Shown one piece after another: positions 47,873-60,115 of a DNA stretch of 64,000 nucleotides. Source of the DNA: Metallyticus violacea (lineage: Eukaryota; Arthropoda; Insecta; Mantodea; Metallyticidae); assembly GCA_030762175.1 (NCBI GenBank), contig CM060831.1, forward strand, positions 138,488,001 through 138,552,000, written 5' to 3'. Each line of letters starts with the position of its first letter. Positions within the stretch are counted from its first letter, which is position 1. The translations under genes and the position numbers were made by a program. The notes beneath the pieces were generated by a model. It was not told where the DNA came from, searched no databases, and saw only the letters and a program-made list of their open reading frames with translations.

Positions 47873-48429
47873 TGCCACACCAAACCGTGTCACAGATTAT
47901 GGAGAAAAGAAAGCGAGGTACCTGCTAACGGAACTACAAGTTCCTAAAGGCCCCAGCAGTTATCATCCTGAAATGTTGAGCTGAACAAAACAATGAATCT
48001 TGATATTGGATAGTTCTCTTAGGGAAGATCAGCTCTTAAATCAACTTCGATACCACTTGGGGGCACTGGAAGCGAATAAGAGAAATGCCTATCCCACGAT
48101 TAGTTAAATGGGAGTGGAAACGGTGGTTCTGCTTCTTTCGTATGCCTTTTTATTGAGGAATGGAAGTAAATATTCCCATAAACCTAGCCCAACTAGCTTT
48201 TCTTCACTAAGGGCTAGTCGCCATGGTATCCCAAAGATTTATGGACCATGCTGGGAAACTAGAAAGACTTTAACACTGAATATGGGATAATTAAAGCATA
48301 ATGTATCATGCCATTTATTTGTTTCAGCTTCGGTTTACGCAGCAACTATTCTAGCTATCGGCAGCCTATCTGAACGAAACTTTGTGCCACGTTATTATTA
48401 GGTAATCAACAGAAATGAAAAGATTAGAG
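47873..48429. other. Leader or gag remnant of the LTR element, unrecognisable
   Basis: No gag, protease, reverse transcriptase or integrase motif follows the primer site. A 60-codon frame at 48108-48290 has no assignable domain. Confidence 0.35.
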
Positions 48430-49420
48430 CAGAGCCCGGAAATTTAGGCATTTATTTTCGTTAAAATAGGCGGGGGAAAAGCACTTAGGCAATAATATAA
48501 TTAAAATAGGCATTTATTAAAAGTAAAAACGGAGAATAATATCACTCATTATAAATGAAAATTGGTATATAAGATACTTAATAATTTCTTTATCACATAA
48601 TTAAAGTACATAATCTTATTTTTCTTGGTTACAAGCAACAAGAAGATGTAAGGTAACGTTCTACTTCCACTGAAATGATTGGAGCATATTTAAAAAAAAC
48701 TATTTTGGTAGGACTCATATGAGTTACAACAGAACATTCACCTTTTAAGACATAATGGAAATATTGATCAAGACAAAGTAAAGTAATTTTGAATAGTCCT
48801 GGCGAATAAGCAAAAGATGCGCAGTGGTTCCTGGTCGAGGTCATTTTCTGTTAATACATTTATAGGGGAATCAGGCTAGTATCTCTCTTACTTTCGTACT
48901 GAACACATTGTAGGAACGGTTTATTGCACAGCTGTACCGCTTTCATCTTTCTCGCTTGCAATTGTTTGTTACATTTATGGAGGTGAGAAGTTACCCCCCC
49001 CCCCCCACAAATTTCCTAGAATTATCTCGCGCATATCGATACAGGATCATTCGTCAGGACTATTTAAAACTACAGTAATTCCCTCATCCTCTCAGTTTCC
49101 TGGTATTCGTAATCCCGAGGTAACCGTGCGTTTTGTTCACTAATGAAGGTTCTGCTATTTAAAGAGCTTAAGTGAATGGATTGAAGAGTAAAGTTTTAGA
49201 CTGCTTGGAGAGAAAGAAACTTATAACAAGATGCTCAATAGATATTTTTCGAGGTGAAAATGCCACTTAATTTTTATAAATTTTTACTTCGCATACTGTA
49301 ATTCTTTATGTGCGTTTTAAAATGTATAAGTAATCACAGAAAAAAATCCATCCGAATCAGAAAAAAAGTTTCAAGCCTTGAAATAGGCAAAAAGGCAAAA
49401 TAAAAACTGGCCCTACTGAC
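48430..49420 (-). mobile_element. hAT-like transposon remnant
   Basis: The minus-strand frame at 48844-48629 contains FFKYAPIISVEVERYLTSS, matching the NFKYAPITSCDVERSFS signature of the hAT C-terminal dimerisation region. The interval is bounded by CAGAGCCCGGAAATTTAGGC on the left and, reversed, CAGTAGGGCCAGTTTTTATT on the right, which look like diverged hAT ends. TAGGCATTT motifs repeat near the left end. I could not find matching 8-base target duplications, so the borders are tentative. A C-run lies at 48994-49006. Confidence 0.55.
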
Positions 49421-50692
49421 CCTAAATGTACGGAAACATGTTCATTTCCGACTATTAAATACATTCCACCCAGATAGAACATGCATTTTGCCTAACTTTC
49501 GGAAGCTGAATTTATGAGCTATTAATTCGAAAGATAAAATTGAGCAGCTGTTAAACGTTAGCTCTATAAATGTTAATTTTTTAATATACCTACAGTATAC
49601 AGCAGTTTTTCTCAACCAATTGGTCGTAAAGTTCTATGATCCACAAAAAAGTTGTAGTGTAGTGTGGAATTGAAATATAAATGTCTTGCGACTATTTCTG
49701 TTTTGCTGCTTTATAGTTATTTATAATTTCTTACTCTTCAAAAATAATTTTTAGTACTGATTCAATAATGAGTTCTGTAACATATGCAGAGTAATGGATT
49801 CTTATGTTTTGACCTATCCCCCTTCTATATAATGGATTTAGTGTGTTGTTCACTTTCTGCAACAAAACATGTAATTTTATTAGAACTAAAAATTCCTAAA
49901 TTTAGTATTAATGCGCATAATGTCCTCAATCACTATTTTCGTATAATGTCACTTTATATATTTATATTTAAGACATTGAAACAAAAAATCCACGATTCAA
50001 ACCCCGGAACACATAATTAATATTCATTTTAATTGTATTGGATTCATAGGTTTATTTTCATATATGTTTGTAAATCATACGCAATCCTACAAATAAAATT
50101 TATTTGTTTCCGTGTATGTACATGCACACACACACATTTAAACGTAAAGATTAGTTTTCAGGGCATATACACAACCCTAAAGATTATGAATAGACCACTC
50201 AGATAGAAGCAACATAAAGTTAAGAAAATTGACCAATGGCAAGCGCCTAATAACATCAACAATGCTGTCTGGAACGAAATGCGAGAGCGGGAGATGTACC
50301 AAACATCAATGCTAAATTAACGAATTTAACAGCATCTCCGTGGCAAGCAGTTTCTCGTAGGGAAATTTATCGTCGATTATTGGAAGACGCGAGTTCGAGC
50401 TCAGTTTGCGTATATAATCAACTCACATGAATTGAAACGCGAAGATAATTAAAGGGAAATATAACACACCCTGGAGCTGCGTGAAAGTATTAGGAAATAA
50501 ATACGCGAGAGTTGTAAAGTTAAACCAAAGAAACTAAATATTGTTACTCTTTTCAGCAGACTTAGAATCATCGTCGTAATTGTCAGTTTTGCTATAGGAA
50601 AGATACATACACAATCACGCCTGTCTCGCGATTCGATCTACACATTGTAACATCCCAACAATTTCTCATTCTAAGAATTGTACTTCGCGTTG
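49421..50692. other. No recognisable gene
   Basis: AT-rich. No assignable frame or repeat. Confidence 0.5.
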
Positions 50693-51540
50693 TCGTGAAG
50701 AAGGGACATGCCACCACTCAGCTTTCCTCGTCTTTTCTCTATGATGGAAGCACGTAGTCTGTGCAGTAGGCCAGCATAGTACTCCCCATTTACTGTGGTG
50801 TTCCTTTGCTTGAAGTCAACGAAGAGTATTCCTTCATACTTCCAAAAGATTGTGACCATTTTCTTGGTTGACTGAGTGACCTTGGCTTTAGAGGCGGTGC
50901 TTCGCCAGGTTTACACCACTCCATTGATTCTCTTTTGGACAAGGGATCATAGTAGAGCACCATAGTTCCATCTCATGCAACAATGGTTTGCAGAACTTCT
51001 CTCTCGTTACCACAGCATAGCTCCAAAAAGCCTGACAACAGATGACTCGTTGCTGCTTTTGGATTGAAGAAAGAAGTCTAGGCACTAACCGTATTCATGT
51101 TTAAGTGTTCAGAATAATTCGAAATACTGTTGTTATAGAAAGGCCCAACCTTGCTGCTCTTTTTGTAGCTTTGAGCCACCGGTCTTCCATAATTTCTCCT
51201 TCCACAAGAGCGATGTTTTCAGGGGCACTTCCAAGGGACGACCTGCACGCTCTTCGTCTTCAATGCTTTCTCGACCCATTCGAAAAAGTTTGGCCCATTC
51301 ATTTACGGTAGAATAATGAGAGGGGTACTTCCCCATATACACCGTCCAGCGGCTCTTAAATTTCATTCGATTCTCCATTATGAACATATCACGATCTTCT
51401 ACACATAGCCTTCTTTATGCAACTACACCTGAACTGAACACAGTGGAGCGGAAGTTACAGCTGCAATTATTTACTTAACAGATGAGGATTTAGTGAAGAC
51501 GATAATCCTTGTCGGCGAGGCCAGAAACTTATGGACCTAC
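50693..51540 (-). mobile_element. mariner family 1, 3'-truncated copy
   Basis: Starts at the high end with AGGTCCATAAGTTTCTGGCC, the family 1 terminal repeat lacking its outermost few bases, and proceeds on the minus strand. It reads MENRMKFKSRW (51377 down), TVNEWAKLFRMGRESIEDEE and RAGRPLEV, then after a frameshift RLLSSIQKQQRVICCQAF, and in a further frame FVDFKQRNTTVNGEYYAGLL and LLHDNA. It stops abruptly at HDNA, so the last part of the catalytic domain and the right terminal repeat are gone. Unlike the copy at 12132, Trp is kept in VNEWAKLF. Confidence 0.9.
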
Positions 51541-52400
51541 AGCTCGAAGATGGTTTAAAATGTTTAAACAGATGAGGCAATCAATATCAAAGGAAGTTGA
51601 ACCCGAGCTCCAGTTTGTGCTCTAACGTGAAGAAAACGTTCGCATTGTTTTCAATGCTGCTGTCATTGTAAGAGAGGATTGTCGAATAACATTAAGAACA
51701 CTTTCAGAACTTCTGTTAAGTCTCTGGATGGCACCCAATCGCTGGTAACTGAAAAGTTGTAGTACATGACATATTAAGGGTTGCAAGACTGTTGATTCTC
51801 GCACAAGAGAACGTTTCCATTCAGGTCTGCCACTAGTTGAAGATGATGTTACCGGAAGATCGGAGTTTTTTCAAAAGTAATCACTGCTGATGAAACCTGG
51901 CTACATTATTTCGATTCTGAAAGCAAACAGAATATCTCTGTGTGAAATATCCTTCATCACAAGTTTGCTTCTGCTGGGAAACTCATTGTTTGATATTCTA
52001 GGAATAGTTTACCAGTATGTCGTACCTGGGCACACGGCCGTAACTGTTCAGAGAAGTTCTGGAAACTTAGCAATGTCATATCAAAGACAAATATTGTTGG
52101 CGAACATCTCACAAAAAAACCAACGTGAAGTATGTCTCTCAGCCTCCCTGTAGTCCAGATATAAAAACTTAGTGTCTTTTTATTTTCTCCAAATTGAAGA
52201 AGCAACTTCGTGGGAGGTATTTTCCATCCTCCATGTAGCAGTGGTGAAGGCTACAGAGGCGATACTAAAGGACATTTCAAAAAATGGTTTGCAGCACGTC
52301 TTTGAAGACTGGCAGAAGCTCATGAGACAGATACGATGCATACACCGGAGACTGTTTTCAGAAAGATTATAAAAAATCATGAGGATGAGAGGAGGTATGT
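51541..52400 (+). mobile_element. mariner family 2, copy b, 5'-truncated
   Basis: The sequence enters family 2 in mid-element (AGCTCGAAGATGGTTTAAAA, as at 15708-15727) exactly where the minus-strand family 1 copy ends. Readable pieces include LLMKPGYIISI (a decayed ADETWLHHF), NGLQHVFEDWQKL and RRLFSERL, the C-terminal FEDWQKRWDxCI block. Frameshifts and stops are frequent. Confidence 0.75.
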
Positions 52401-53774
52401 TGTCAAAAAGAATTATAGTCATTCTTGATTAAACAATCTGCGTAAATAACTAAAAAGAAACAATAGTGATAAATGGAGTAAGGAATGGGGAATCGTCAAA
52501 GAATAAGAAAAGAAATGACTAACAGCAAAAGAGAAGATGAAAATGAAGACTACTGAAAGATTAAGAATTAAATATTGAAATAAAAACAGAAACACGAAAG
52601 CAGTTGAAAGAAGAGATAGAAGAGAAGGAGGAGAAACACTCAAATGAAAGAAAAAATAGTAGGTACTGTAAAGAAAAGGCAAGAAGGAATTAAACGGAGA
52701 GGAAAAAAGTAAAGAATGCTTGCAACAGAAGCTGTATGTTTGTTTTCGGACACGGTGCTGTCATGTAGAAGAGAGAGGGACGGCTAGCGAGGTAATCGAT
52801 TGGCGACTAATCGAGTTGGCGAGACGTGACAGTGGAGCATCACGTCTCTCTGACGTGGGAATCACTATCATTCCGCAATCTCAAGAACATTCTGCAACTT
52901 CACGGCTAGGGTTCGACTCCCATTCACCGTTAGTGCTTCATGGAACTTCCTATTTCGTTTTAATATGATACGACGTTCAGCATATGGCTCTGAAACAAGT
53001 GAGTAATTTTTTCCGCAGTAAGCTAAGATATAATAAAACAAAGACTCTAACGGACTATAGACCTCTTTTTTTTTCTTGTGTAATAACAAATAAATAATAT
53101 TTCACATGAAACCAAACTATTATATAAAAGTGGATATTATAAAATTCACGAAATTTGAAGTTAATACGAGTATTGATAAATTTGAAAATCCGATTAACAG
53201 TTATTACAGTGACATCTTGTGTTACAAAATTGCTCGACAGCATCGCAGTGTTTTAACTGAAAAACTGTTAGGGATTCCAACGCGCCATTCCCCGCATTTC
53301 CCTCACCTCATTTCTTCTTCCAAGAGGTGACAAAGGATGCGCTGTGACCAAGGCTGATTTATCGCCTAAGAATTTCTTACTACGTCAAACATAAAATGCG
53401 TGGACAGCAATTTTCATCATTTGAGATACCAACTTCAGAGTGGAAATTTTTTTTCTAGAACTGGTTTGAAAGTATGCAAAAATGTATAGATATTAAAATG
53501 AATGTTTTTAAAAGAAATAGGATCGTTTATTCCTTCTTTCCTAATTTTTGTAGCAACTTAAAAGAGTAACCCTCATGGGTATCTTAGTTGGAGAGCGTTG
53601 CATGGAAAAAAAAAAAAAAAAAAGTAACTCTCCTGGCCCCTCTAAAATATTCCAACAAAAATCCCTTAGTTTAAAGTGAATAAACGCAATTCATGTTATG
53701 CAACGTTAGAAATGTACTTGGTCACCTATGCAAAATAAGTGTGTATACATTTTGTATATTTTTATGCAATACGA
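52401..53774. other. No recognisable gene
   Basis: Purine-rich at 52440-52720. The tRNA-like GGGTTCGACTCCC at 52911-52923 lacks supporting sequence. An A-run lies at 53606-53623. Confidence 0.45.
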
Positions 53775-53975
53775 ACCGCCACGGGCCGTGGTCGTTAAGG
53801 CGCGGACTCGTGAGCGTGAGGTCTGGGATTCGAATCCCGCCAGGACCGTCCTCCCTGACTGAGGTTTTTTTCCAGGTTTTCCTCAGTCCTCACATAGCTG
53901 TCAAATGCCGGGAAGGCACCCTAAACTTAGGCCTGAAACATTTCCTTCCTTTAAAAAAAATCCCTATTCTAATTT
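53775..53975 (+). mobile_element. SINE family A copy, 3'-truncated
   Basis: The head reads ACCGCCACGGGCCGTGGTCG and GCGCGGACTCGTGAGC with a perfect B-box, GATTCGAATCC. The body ends after TTCCTTCCTTTAAAAAAAAT, so the last part (GCCTCAGTAGTAAAAACGGG) is missing. It is the least diverged head in the window. Confidence 0.92.
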
Positions 53976-54059
53976 TTTCAAAAAATTGATAATTTGAATT
54001 CTACTATAACAGTCTTTTAGGGAAATTTTTAATAATTTCTACCTTGTAGGTTACATGTC

Positions 54060-54420
54060 ACAAACAGTGATTCAACATATAGGTACAGAAGCTCACAAAA
54101 ACAAAATGTCTACGACAGGAAAACAAGACATTCGTCGGCGACTATTTAGAAGGTGTAACATACAATGTCCTCACAAAGATCTGAAGGAGCTGAGGGAAAT
54201 TAGCAAAGTGCTTCAAGAATATTAGTGACGTGGACGTTTATTCTAACTTGCTACGAGATTACGAGTGCAAGTTTGGTCCTCTCTCTTCTTGTCATGTAGA
54301 AAGCACATTCTCTATGCAAAAGCACAGAATAAATAAGTTGGTCCAGGAAAACCAGGGAAAAAAGGTCATATCACAAAGTTTCATGTTCAGTTACTTGGAA
54401 TAACGAAGAAAGTATACTGT
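54060..54420 (+). mobile_element. hAT-like transposase fragment
   Basis: Plus-strand reading NLLRDYECKFGPLSSCHVES then TFSMQKHRINKLVQENQG. This follows the hAT dimerisation signature FKYxPLSSCDVERSFSxYKxxL. It is preceded by residues EISKVLQEY and two stops. It is a fragment without terminal repeats. Confidence 0.55.
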
Positions 54421-54551
54421 TTATTGTTAAACCTAATCAATTTAATATTTCATGTAATAATGTTTATTTTTTTTCTAATGGGATCTGATATTATGAATAA
54501 TTTAGTAGATTCTCAAGTGTTTAGTGCACATGAGTGCATATAAGTCATGAA

Positions 54552-55606
54552 ACGAGAGTTGTTCAATAAAGCAATATAACTTTTTATAGACATGTTTTCT
54601 CGCGCTAACATTTAACGTTACAATATTTTGTTAGCTAATGCGTAATGTACACGTGGTACTATTTCATTAATCTCATTTCCTGTTCCCGTCTGTGAGAGGG
54701 GTGCAAGCTGAGACATGTTCAGTTCCTACTAAAGCAAAATTAAACTGACACCGACGAACAGTGTGCTGCTCTGAAAGTCTACTTTCGCCTTCATAAGTAT
54801 CCGACTGAGGCCTATTGAACGTTATTGGAGGGTTCTTCCCTATAGCACAGCTCAAAGATTGTTTTAAATGTTTATAGAGGGGAGGTCATCAATTTCAAAG
54901 GAAGGTGGAACCGGGTGTTACAGTTCGTGCACTAAATGAAGAAAACATTAACACCGCTGCTGTCATTGAGAGAGAGGACCGTCGGATAGTTTCAGAAATT
55001 ATGCAAAGTTGCATATGAGATGTGTATGTGCACGGTGGGTTCCAATACTGATGATCCCGAACAAAAAGAGTTGGCGTGCAGGTTTGCATGCAATTAAAGA
55101 TGATGAAACAGGAAAATGCGGAGTTTCTTTCAAAGGTAATTACTGTTGATACATGTGGAAATCTGCATAACTTATGCTCATCTCAATTTGGGATATTCAA
55201 AGAATAATTTGCAGCATGTACTATCTGCATACACACGTCTAACTGGGCACTACTGCAAAAATGTCCTCGCATCTCTGTAATGGCATATTACATGATAATG
55301 AGGTTGCTGATGTGTGTCCCTCACCCTCCCTATAGTCCAAATTTAGTCCCGTGTGACTTTTTACTTTTCCCAGAATTGGAAGAACTTCGTGGAAGGCATT
55401 TTTCTTCATCAGAAGCAGTGATGAAGGCTGTGAAGGTGATTTTGAAATATTCATCAAAAATGGTTTCCAGCGTGCCTTTGAAGACTAGCAGAATCGCTGG
55501 GACTGGGGCATTGCATACAACGGGAACTACTTTGAAAAAACTCGTCAAAATAATGAGTAGAGGTGTACAGTCAAATAAGTATGACCATTATTTATAGAGC
55601 ATCCCT
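54552..55606 (+). mobile_element. mariner family 2, copy c, both ends present
   Basis: Left end ACGAGAGTTGTTCAATAAAG. The right end reversed reads ATGAGGGATGCTCTATAAAT. Inside, an N-terminal ALKVYFRLHKYPTEAY-like reading is followed by fragments of the linker. Near the end a frame reads CVPHPPYSPNLVPCDFLLFP, ELEELRGRHFSSSEAVMKAV and SSKMVSSVPLKTSRIAG. The catalytic core between the two Asp residues is largely deleted. It supplies the best view of the family 2 ends and C-terminus. Confidence 0.8.
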
Positions 55607-55607
55607 C

Positions 55608-55735
55608 ATATATGAGACGAAATGATACTTTTAATGCAATTTAATTTGGGAAGGAAGAGTTGCAGGTTTAGGGCACTTACCTGGCATTTACCATTAATAA
55701 AGACTGATAAAAACCTGCACATAATCTCGGTTAAA
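55608..55735 (-). mobile_element. SINE family A fragment
   Basis: Internal piece only (ATGAGACGAAATGATAC to AATCTCGGTTA), including TTTGGGAAGGAAG and ACCTGGCATTTACCATTAAT. It abuts the right end of the mariner at 55606. Confidence 0.7.
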
Positions 55736-57369
55736 CACTTCTATATTTAGCTATTATCTTTCAATTAAAATAATATGTTATTAATAATAAGACAAGGCTA
55801 ACAATTTCTTGTAGTAGAAGACTATGGGAATACATGTATTATGATTTCAGACTTTAATGTAGAAGTTTTGGAGAGTTTGAGAAAAATCGTGTCCTTGTAG
55901 CAGTGCTGACACTTTATCCACGGGTGTTTCTAAACAAGGGGTTTACTCAATGGATTCCCTCACAGCAAGGGGTCCTGCTCAAGTTACCTCTCTCTGGCTG
56001 CATGAGAAAAGCTCCTCGATGTGCAGCAGGCAGTTCTCGATCCCACTTGGCCCACTTTGTTATCGTAAAATAATTGCTGCAATCCGAGATAAGTGGGGGG
56101 GGGGGAGTTGGAAGACTCTTTCAATTGTGACCTGGGATGATTAGGTTTAAAAATGACAAATAGCAACTATGATACAGTTCATATATGTAGTATGCATTAG
56201 TTCAAACTGCCTTTTTTATCAACTACACACTAACTCTTCTCATTATATATGCAAGATGTAACAAAAATATTGAGACAAACTTTGAGGGTGAGTTGCTCAC
56301 ATCAAAACAAGGAAAATAAGTTATATAAAATATGTCAGAAATATAAATTTGTGAATTATTGTTGAAAAACAAAATTCAACGTGTTTTAAGGCATGATCCA
56401 TAAGCTTGTTAAAATAATAATTACATTTTTCTGACAATCGAGTGATTTACTGATGCACATTTTGACGTGTTGTCATAGATACTTGTATACCACTTGGGTA
56501 GACAAAAAAAAAAAAAAAAAAGAGCACAACAAGCAGAAACAATGTCCCATTCGGGAAACATCGGAAGCATTCGCTGACGCTAGGTTCACATTGCTACCTT
56601 CAGTTCAAGTTATGCCATAAACAGGAAATGCGTTTTCTCAAACAGTGTGTTCTGATGACTGGGCCAACAAAAGCAACCATCTAGTAATAAGAATTTTGTA
56701 GGTTCCAACCCTGTTTATGCTTGAATTTTTTTATTGTTAGATTTTGTAAGTAGAATAAAGTTTAATATACGGTAATATTTAATGGACAATATATACTTTA
56801 TTTTAAGGCATTTATGCTCAAACACACAAACAAAAGAAAATTAATTATCTTTGTTTTCAAAATAAACGCCACACTAATAAACATTTTAATTATATATTGT
56901 CTTTATGTTATTAAAATTATTACTGTCCTATTTGTTTTGAAAATAAATATTGTTTTACTTTATATTTTTTATGAGCCAGCATTAATGCCTTATAATGCAA
57001 ATAAGTCTTTGGAAGCTATATAATCAAGTGTATACTCGACGCAAAAAATTACAAATAAAATAATTCATACATTGGTAGAATTTAGAATTGCTAAACACCT
57101 GCTTTTAACCGCTTGACTCTGGTGCCTGGTGATGACAGAATGAGGTTAATGACTGTAAGCTCCGTACACAGAAACAATCCAGCGCTGAAACTAAGAGAAC
57201 TTAAAATAAATTAATACTTCGAGAGTTTGCTAATTTTCTCTTTCCTTTTGGTCTTAACTTTGTAGGTGGCTAGTCATTTTTGAGTTGCAGACGAGTTACT
57301 TTTGAGCAGTTAACAATGACAGAATGTTCATAGTGTGAGCGCACAGATGTGGTTTTATGGACGACGCTG
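55736..57369. other. No recognisable gene
   Basis: AT-rich, with a G-run at 56096-56105 and an A-run at 56503-56521. Nothing assignable. Confidence 0.5.
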
Positions 57370-57770
57370 TACGGTAATCCCAAATCGAAAACAGCAGTTA
57401 TGAAACTTTACCTACAGTTTATCGTCGAGTTGTTTAGGCAAGATCCATAGCATCACAAACCTCAGAGAAAGACCGAGTTTGCTCACATAACTGACGTTGA
57501 AGAAGAGATAGGTATCAACACAAGACAATTGGCTGTAGTTTTTGGTACATCTCAAACGACCATATGGAGACATGTTCCATAAACAGCTCATGTTCAGGGT
57601 CTTGTACCTGCCAATATCCCACCATGAGAAAACTTTTGCGCCAACTGCCAATCCGTTTTTATCTATTCAGTCTGTTTACAGATGAGGCAACTTTTCTACA
57701 AGCAACATTTGTGGGCTGACCGTACAGTTCAGGCTAGACACTAACAGATATTCAACGATTAACTGCAGAA
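57370..57770 (+). mobile_element. DDE transposase relic with DUF4817-like relatives
   Basis: Plus-strand pieces in order: QFIVELFRQDP, INTRQLAVVFGTSQTTIWRH (helix-turn-helix), AHVQGLVPANIPP, and FTDEATF (first catalytic Asp block) in a shifted frame, then HLWADR. These follow a family pattern in which RHVLHPFHxQxVQxLxPxDYPxR leads to LFTDEATFxxxG and WADxNP. Stops break it. No ends visible. Confidence 0.65.
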
Positions 57771-58109
57771 AATGTTTTATGACCCAACTTTCCACTGAAT
57801 ACTATTTCATGCAGCTATGCAGCGACGTGTTCATCACTCTATCTGTCTACCGCTCAAATGTAACTGAACTATAGCCAAGTTACACGTAAGAAATTGACTA
57901 ACCACGAATGTACAGAAATGATAAATGTAAACCGGTCTATGGTAACACATCATAATGTAAATCACATGTATTTCGATAATATCACTCGAAAGTGATGAGA
58001 GTTAATTTTATTTTAACAAACTTAAATTGTTGGATCGTGCCTCAAAGGCGTTGAATGTTATCATTCAATAATTATTCACCAATCAGGCATTCCCCATGTT
58101 CATGTGACT

Positions 58110-58942
58110 GATTTTTCTTGTCTTGTGTGAGGAACTCGCCCCCGGGCTCTAACGGAACACAACATTATCACCGCCGCTGTCATTGTGTGAGAAGATTGTC
58201 GAATAACATGAAGAAAGCTTTCAAAAATTCAGAAAATTTCACTGAAAAGTTGCACATGAGAGGTGTGGGTTTCAAGGCTGCTGGTGCCCTAACAAAAGGC
58301 CGTTCACATTGAAGATGTTACAGAAAAATGAGGAGTTTTCTTCAAAGATAATCACTGCTGATGAAACTCAGTTACATCATTTCGACCCTGAAAGCAAATA
58401 GCAAAATTCTGTGTGGAAATCCTCATAATCACCAACACCATAATTATGGGAGGTGGTTATTTTTGCGGGTCATCTCATTTTTTGATATTCAAGAAAAGTT
58501 GCCACCATGTCGCACCAGCAAACATAACTGTAACTGAGCTATACCAGACGTCCTGAAAACCCTAGTTCCATATTTCTGTGCAACACACTGGATGGTGCAC
58601 TACGATAATGCACGGCTGTACATCTCAAAAGTTGTTGCTGAATATTTCACCCAAATCAACGTGGATTGTGTCTCTCACGCACTCTTCAGCCCAGATTTAT
58701 AGCTCTGTATGGCTTTTTATTTTTCTCAAAATTGAAGAAACACTCGTGGGAGGAATTTTTCATAATCAGATAGTGGTGAAGGCTGTGGATACGATTCCGA
58801 GGGACCTGTCAAACTGGTTTTCAACATGTCTTTGAAGATTGATAGAAACGCTGGGACAGGGCATTGCATCCAACGGGCACTACTTTGAGCAATATAATTT
58901 AAATTATAAAAACGAGTAAAGGTTTTTCTATAGAACAACCTA
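58110..58942 (+). mobile_element. mariner family 2, copy d
   Basis: The left end is not visible. Right end reversed: TATTAGGTTGTTCTATAGAA. It shares ITAADETWLHHFDPESKQ-type sequence (ITADETQLHHFDPESK here, with Trp lost) and keeps VHYDNARLYISKVVAEYF, the second catalytic Asp block that copies a and c lack. CVSHALFSPDL follows. Stops and frameshifts interrupt it throughout. Confidence 0.78.
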
Positions 58943-59199
58943 ATACATGTTTTCCGAAGATGCAATGTAACATGTTTGCTACATTTACTCAGTGTTGTTG
59001 CGGTCATTTAATTATGAAACCTAAGTATTTCTCAGAGTAAGTAGATCAAAAAATGCTGCTCGTATTGCATACTGATGCTCTTTCCAAAATTAAATTCCCT
59101 GAGAGCTATGGCTTTTAAATAAGATTTCTATTTATTGCCGCTTTGACTGCTTTGGTCTTCTAGCGACATCTGTAGATCGGACATGAATATTGTAACTAA

Positions 59200-59375
59200 C
59201 TCTGTAGGGACAAATGAATTGATGTTAATGATTGAGTTTGTAGTCCTAAATTTATCTGGCATTTTCTTTCTCACAGTAAGGGAAAACTCGGAAAAAAGCA
59301 TTACTCAGATAGCTTGATCTGACCGGGATTCGAACTCAGGATCTCTGGAATCTCCGTCTCCAGCCTAAGAAACCA
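59200..59375 (-). mobile_element. tRNA-derived SINE family D copy
   Basis: Minus strand: CCTGAGTTCGAATCCCGGTC contains a strong B-box, followed by a tail TTTTTTCCGAGTTTTCCCTT and AAATGCCAGATAAATTTAGG. The layout (B-box, TTTTTCCGAGTTTTCCC, body) is that of a tRNA-SINE different from family A. Confidence 0.5.
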
Positions 59376-60014
59376 AAAAAGCAGGGTAGAGTTTTCACCG
59401 AAGAAAGATAACATGAAATTGATAATCTTTTAGAAAATTCCCCTAGAAATTTCTTCGTCTTCGTGCAAAAGTGGGAATTTCATATAGGTTTATGCAAAAG
59501 GCTATCGTTACTATTATCATCCCTGGGGTACGTTAAAAAAATGTGATTTGCAAGGAAATCCCGCACACCATACAAGAACTCAAAGATAATATTCTTCAGG
59601 TAACTGTTCGAATTTCAGGTAACTGTTCTGTTCGAATGAAGGCGGGTAGTTTTAATACCTCATTTGATAATTTGGTAAGTAATGAGCCTCTTAAATTTGG
59701 TTTGTAAATTGTATCTGTTTTATGCCCCCATCCCTGAGGTAATCACCGAAACCAAGCTAACAAAAGCGCGCTCGCCTATAGGGAAAACAAAACTAACCGC
59801 ACGGTACTATAAAATTTAGATTTTTTCCCCCATACGCATTTGTTTAGCTTTGTTGCTATGGTAACTGTATAACAATTGTATAAGCAAATGTTCTTAGAAT
59901 ACTGACAGCAGTATTATTTAGAATCTTTTACCTTTACGTGTTCTTATTCAGAACTCTTAGGAATGCAATATGCAATATTTCAATACACTGGGAAGTTTGA
60001 ACATTACATGTAAT
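59376..60014. other. No recognisable gene
   Basis: AT-rich with a GC-richer patch at 59720-59800. Nothing assignable. Confidence 0.45.
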
Positions 60015-60115
60015 GAGAACTGGACTCCGCTCTGTAAAATTATTTCGTGAGCTTGTGAAGAAATTTGAGGAAAGTGGTACAGTTACCGACAAAAAGAAAG
60101 CTAATATAAAATAAA
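60015..60115 (+). mobile_element. DDE transposase HTH fragment
   Basis: The plus strand reads FRELVKKFEESGTVTDKKKA, matching the AIQRWVNKFEETGTVxDKKRSGRP linker of DUF4817-type transposases. It ends in a stop before the GRP residues. The fragment is short, so the assignment is tentative. Confidence 0.4.

Noticed and set aside
52780..52960. tRNA-like GGGTTCGACTCCC and nearby repeats of TCGATTGGCGACTAATCGA
   Set aside because: The B-box-like motif lacks an A-box, and I could not fold or align the rest to any SINE in the window.
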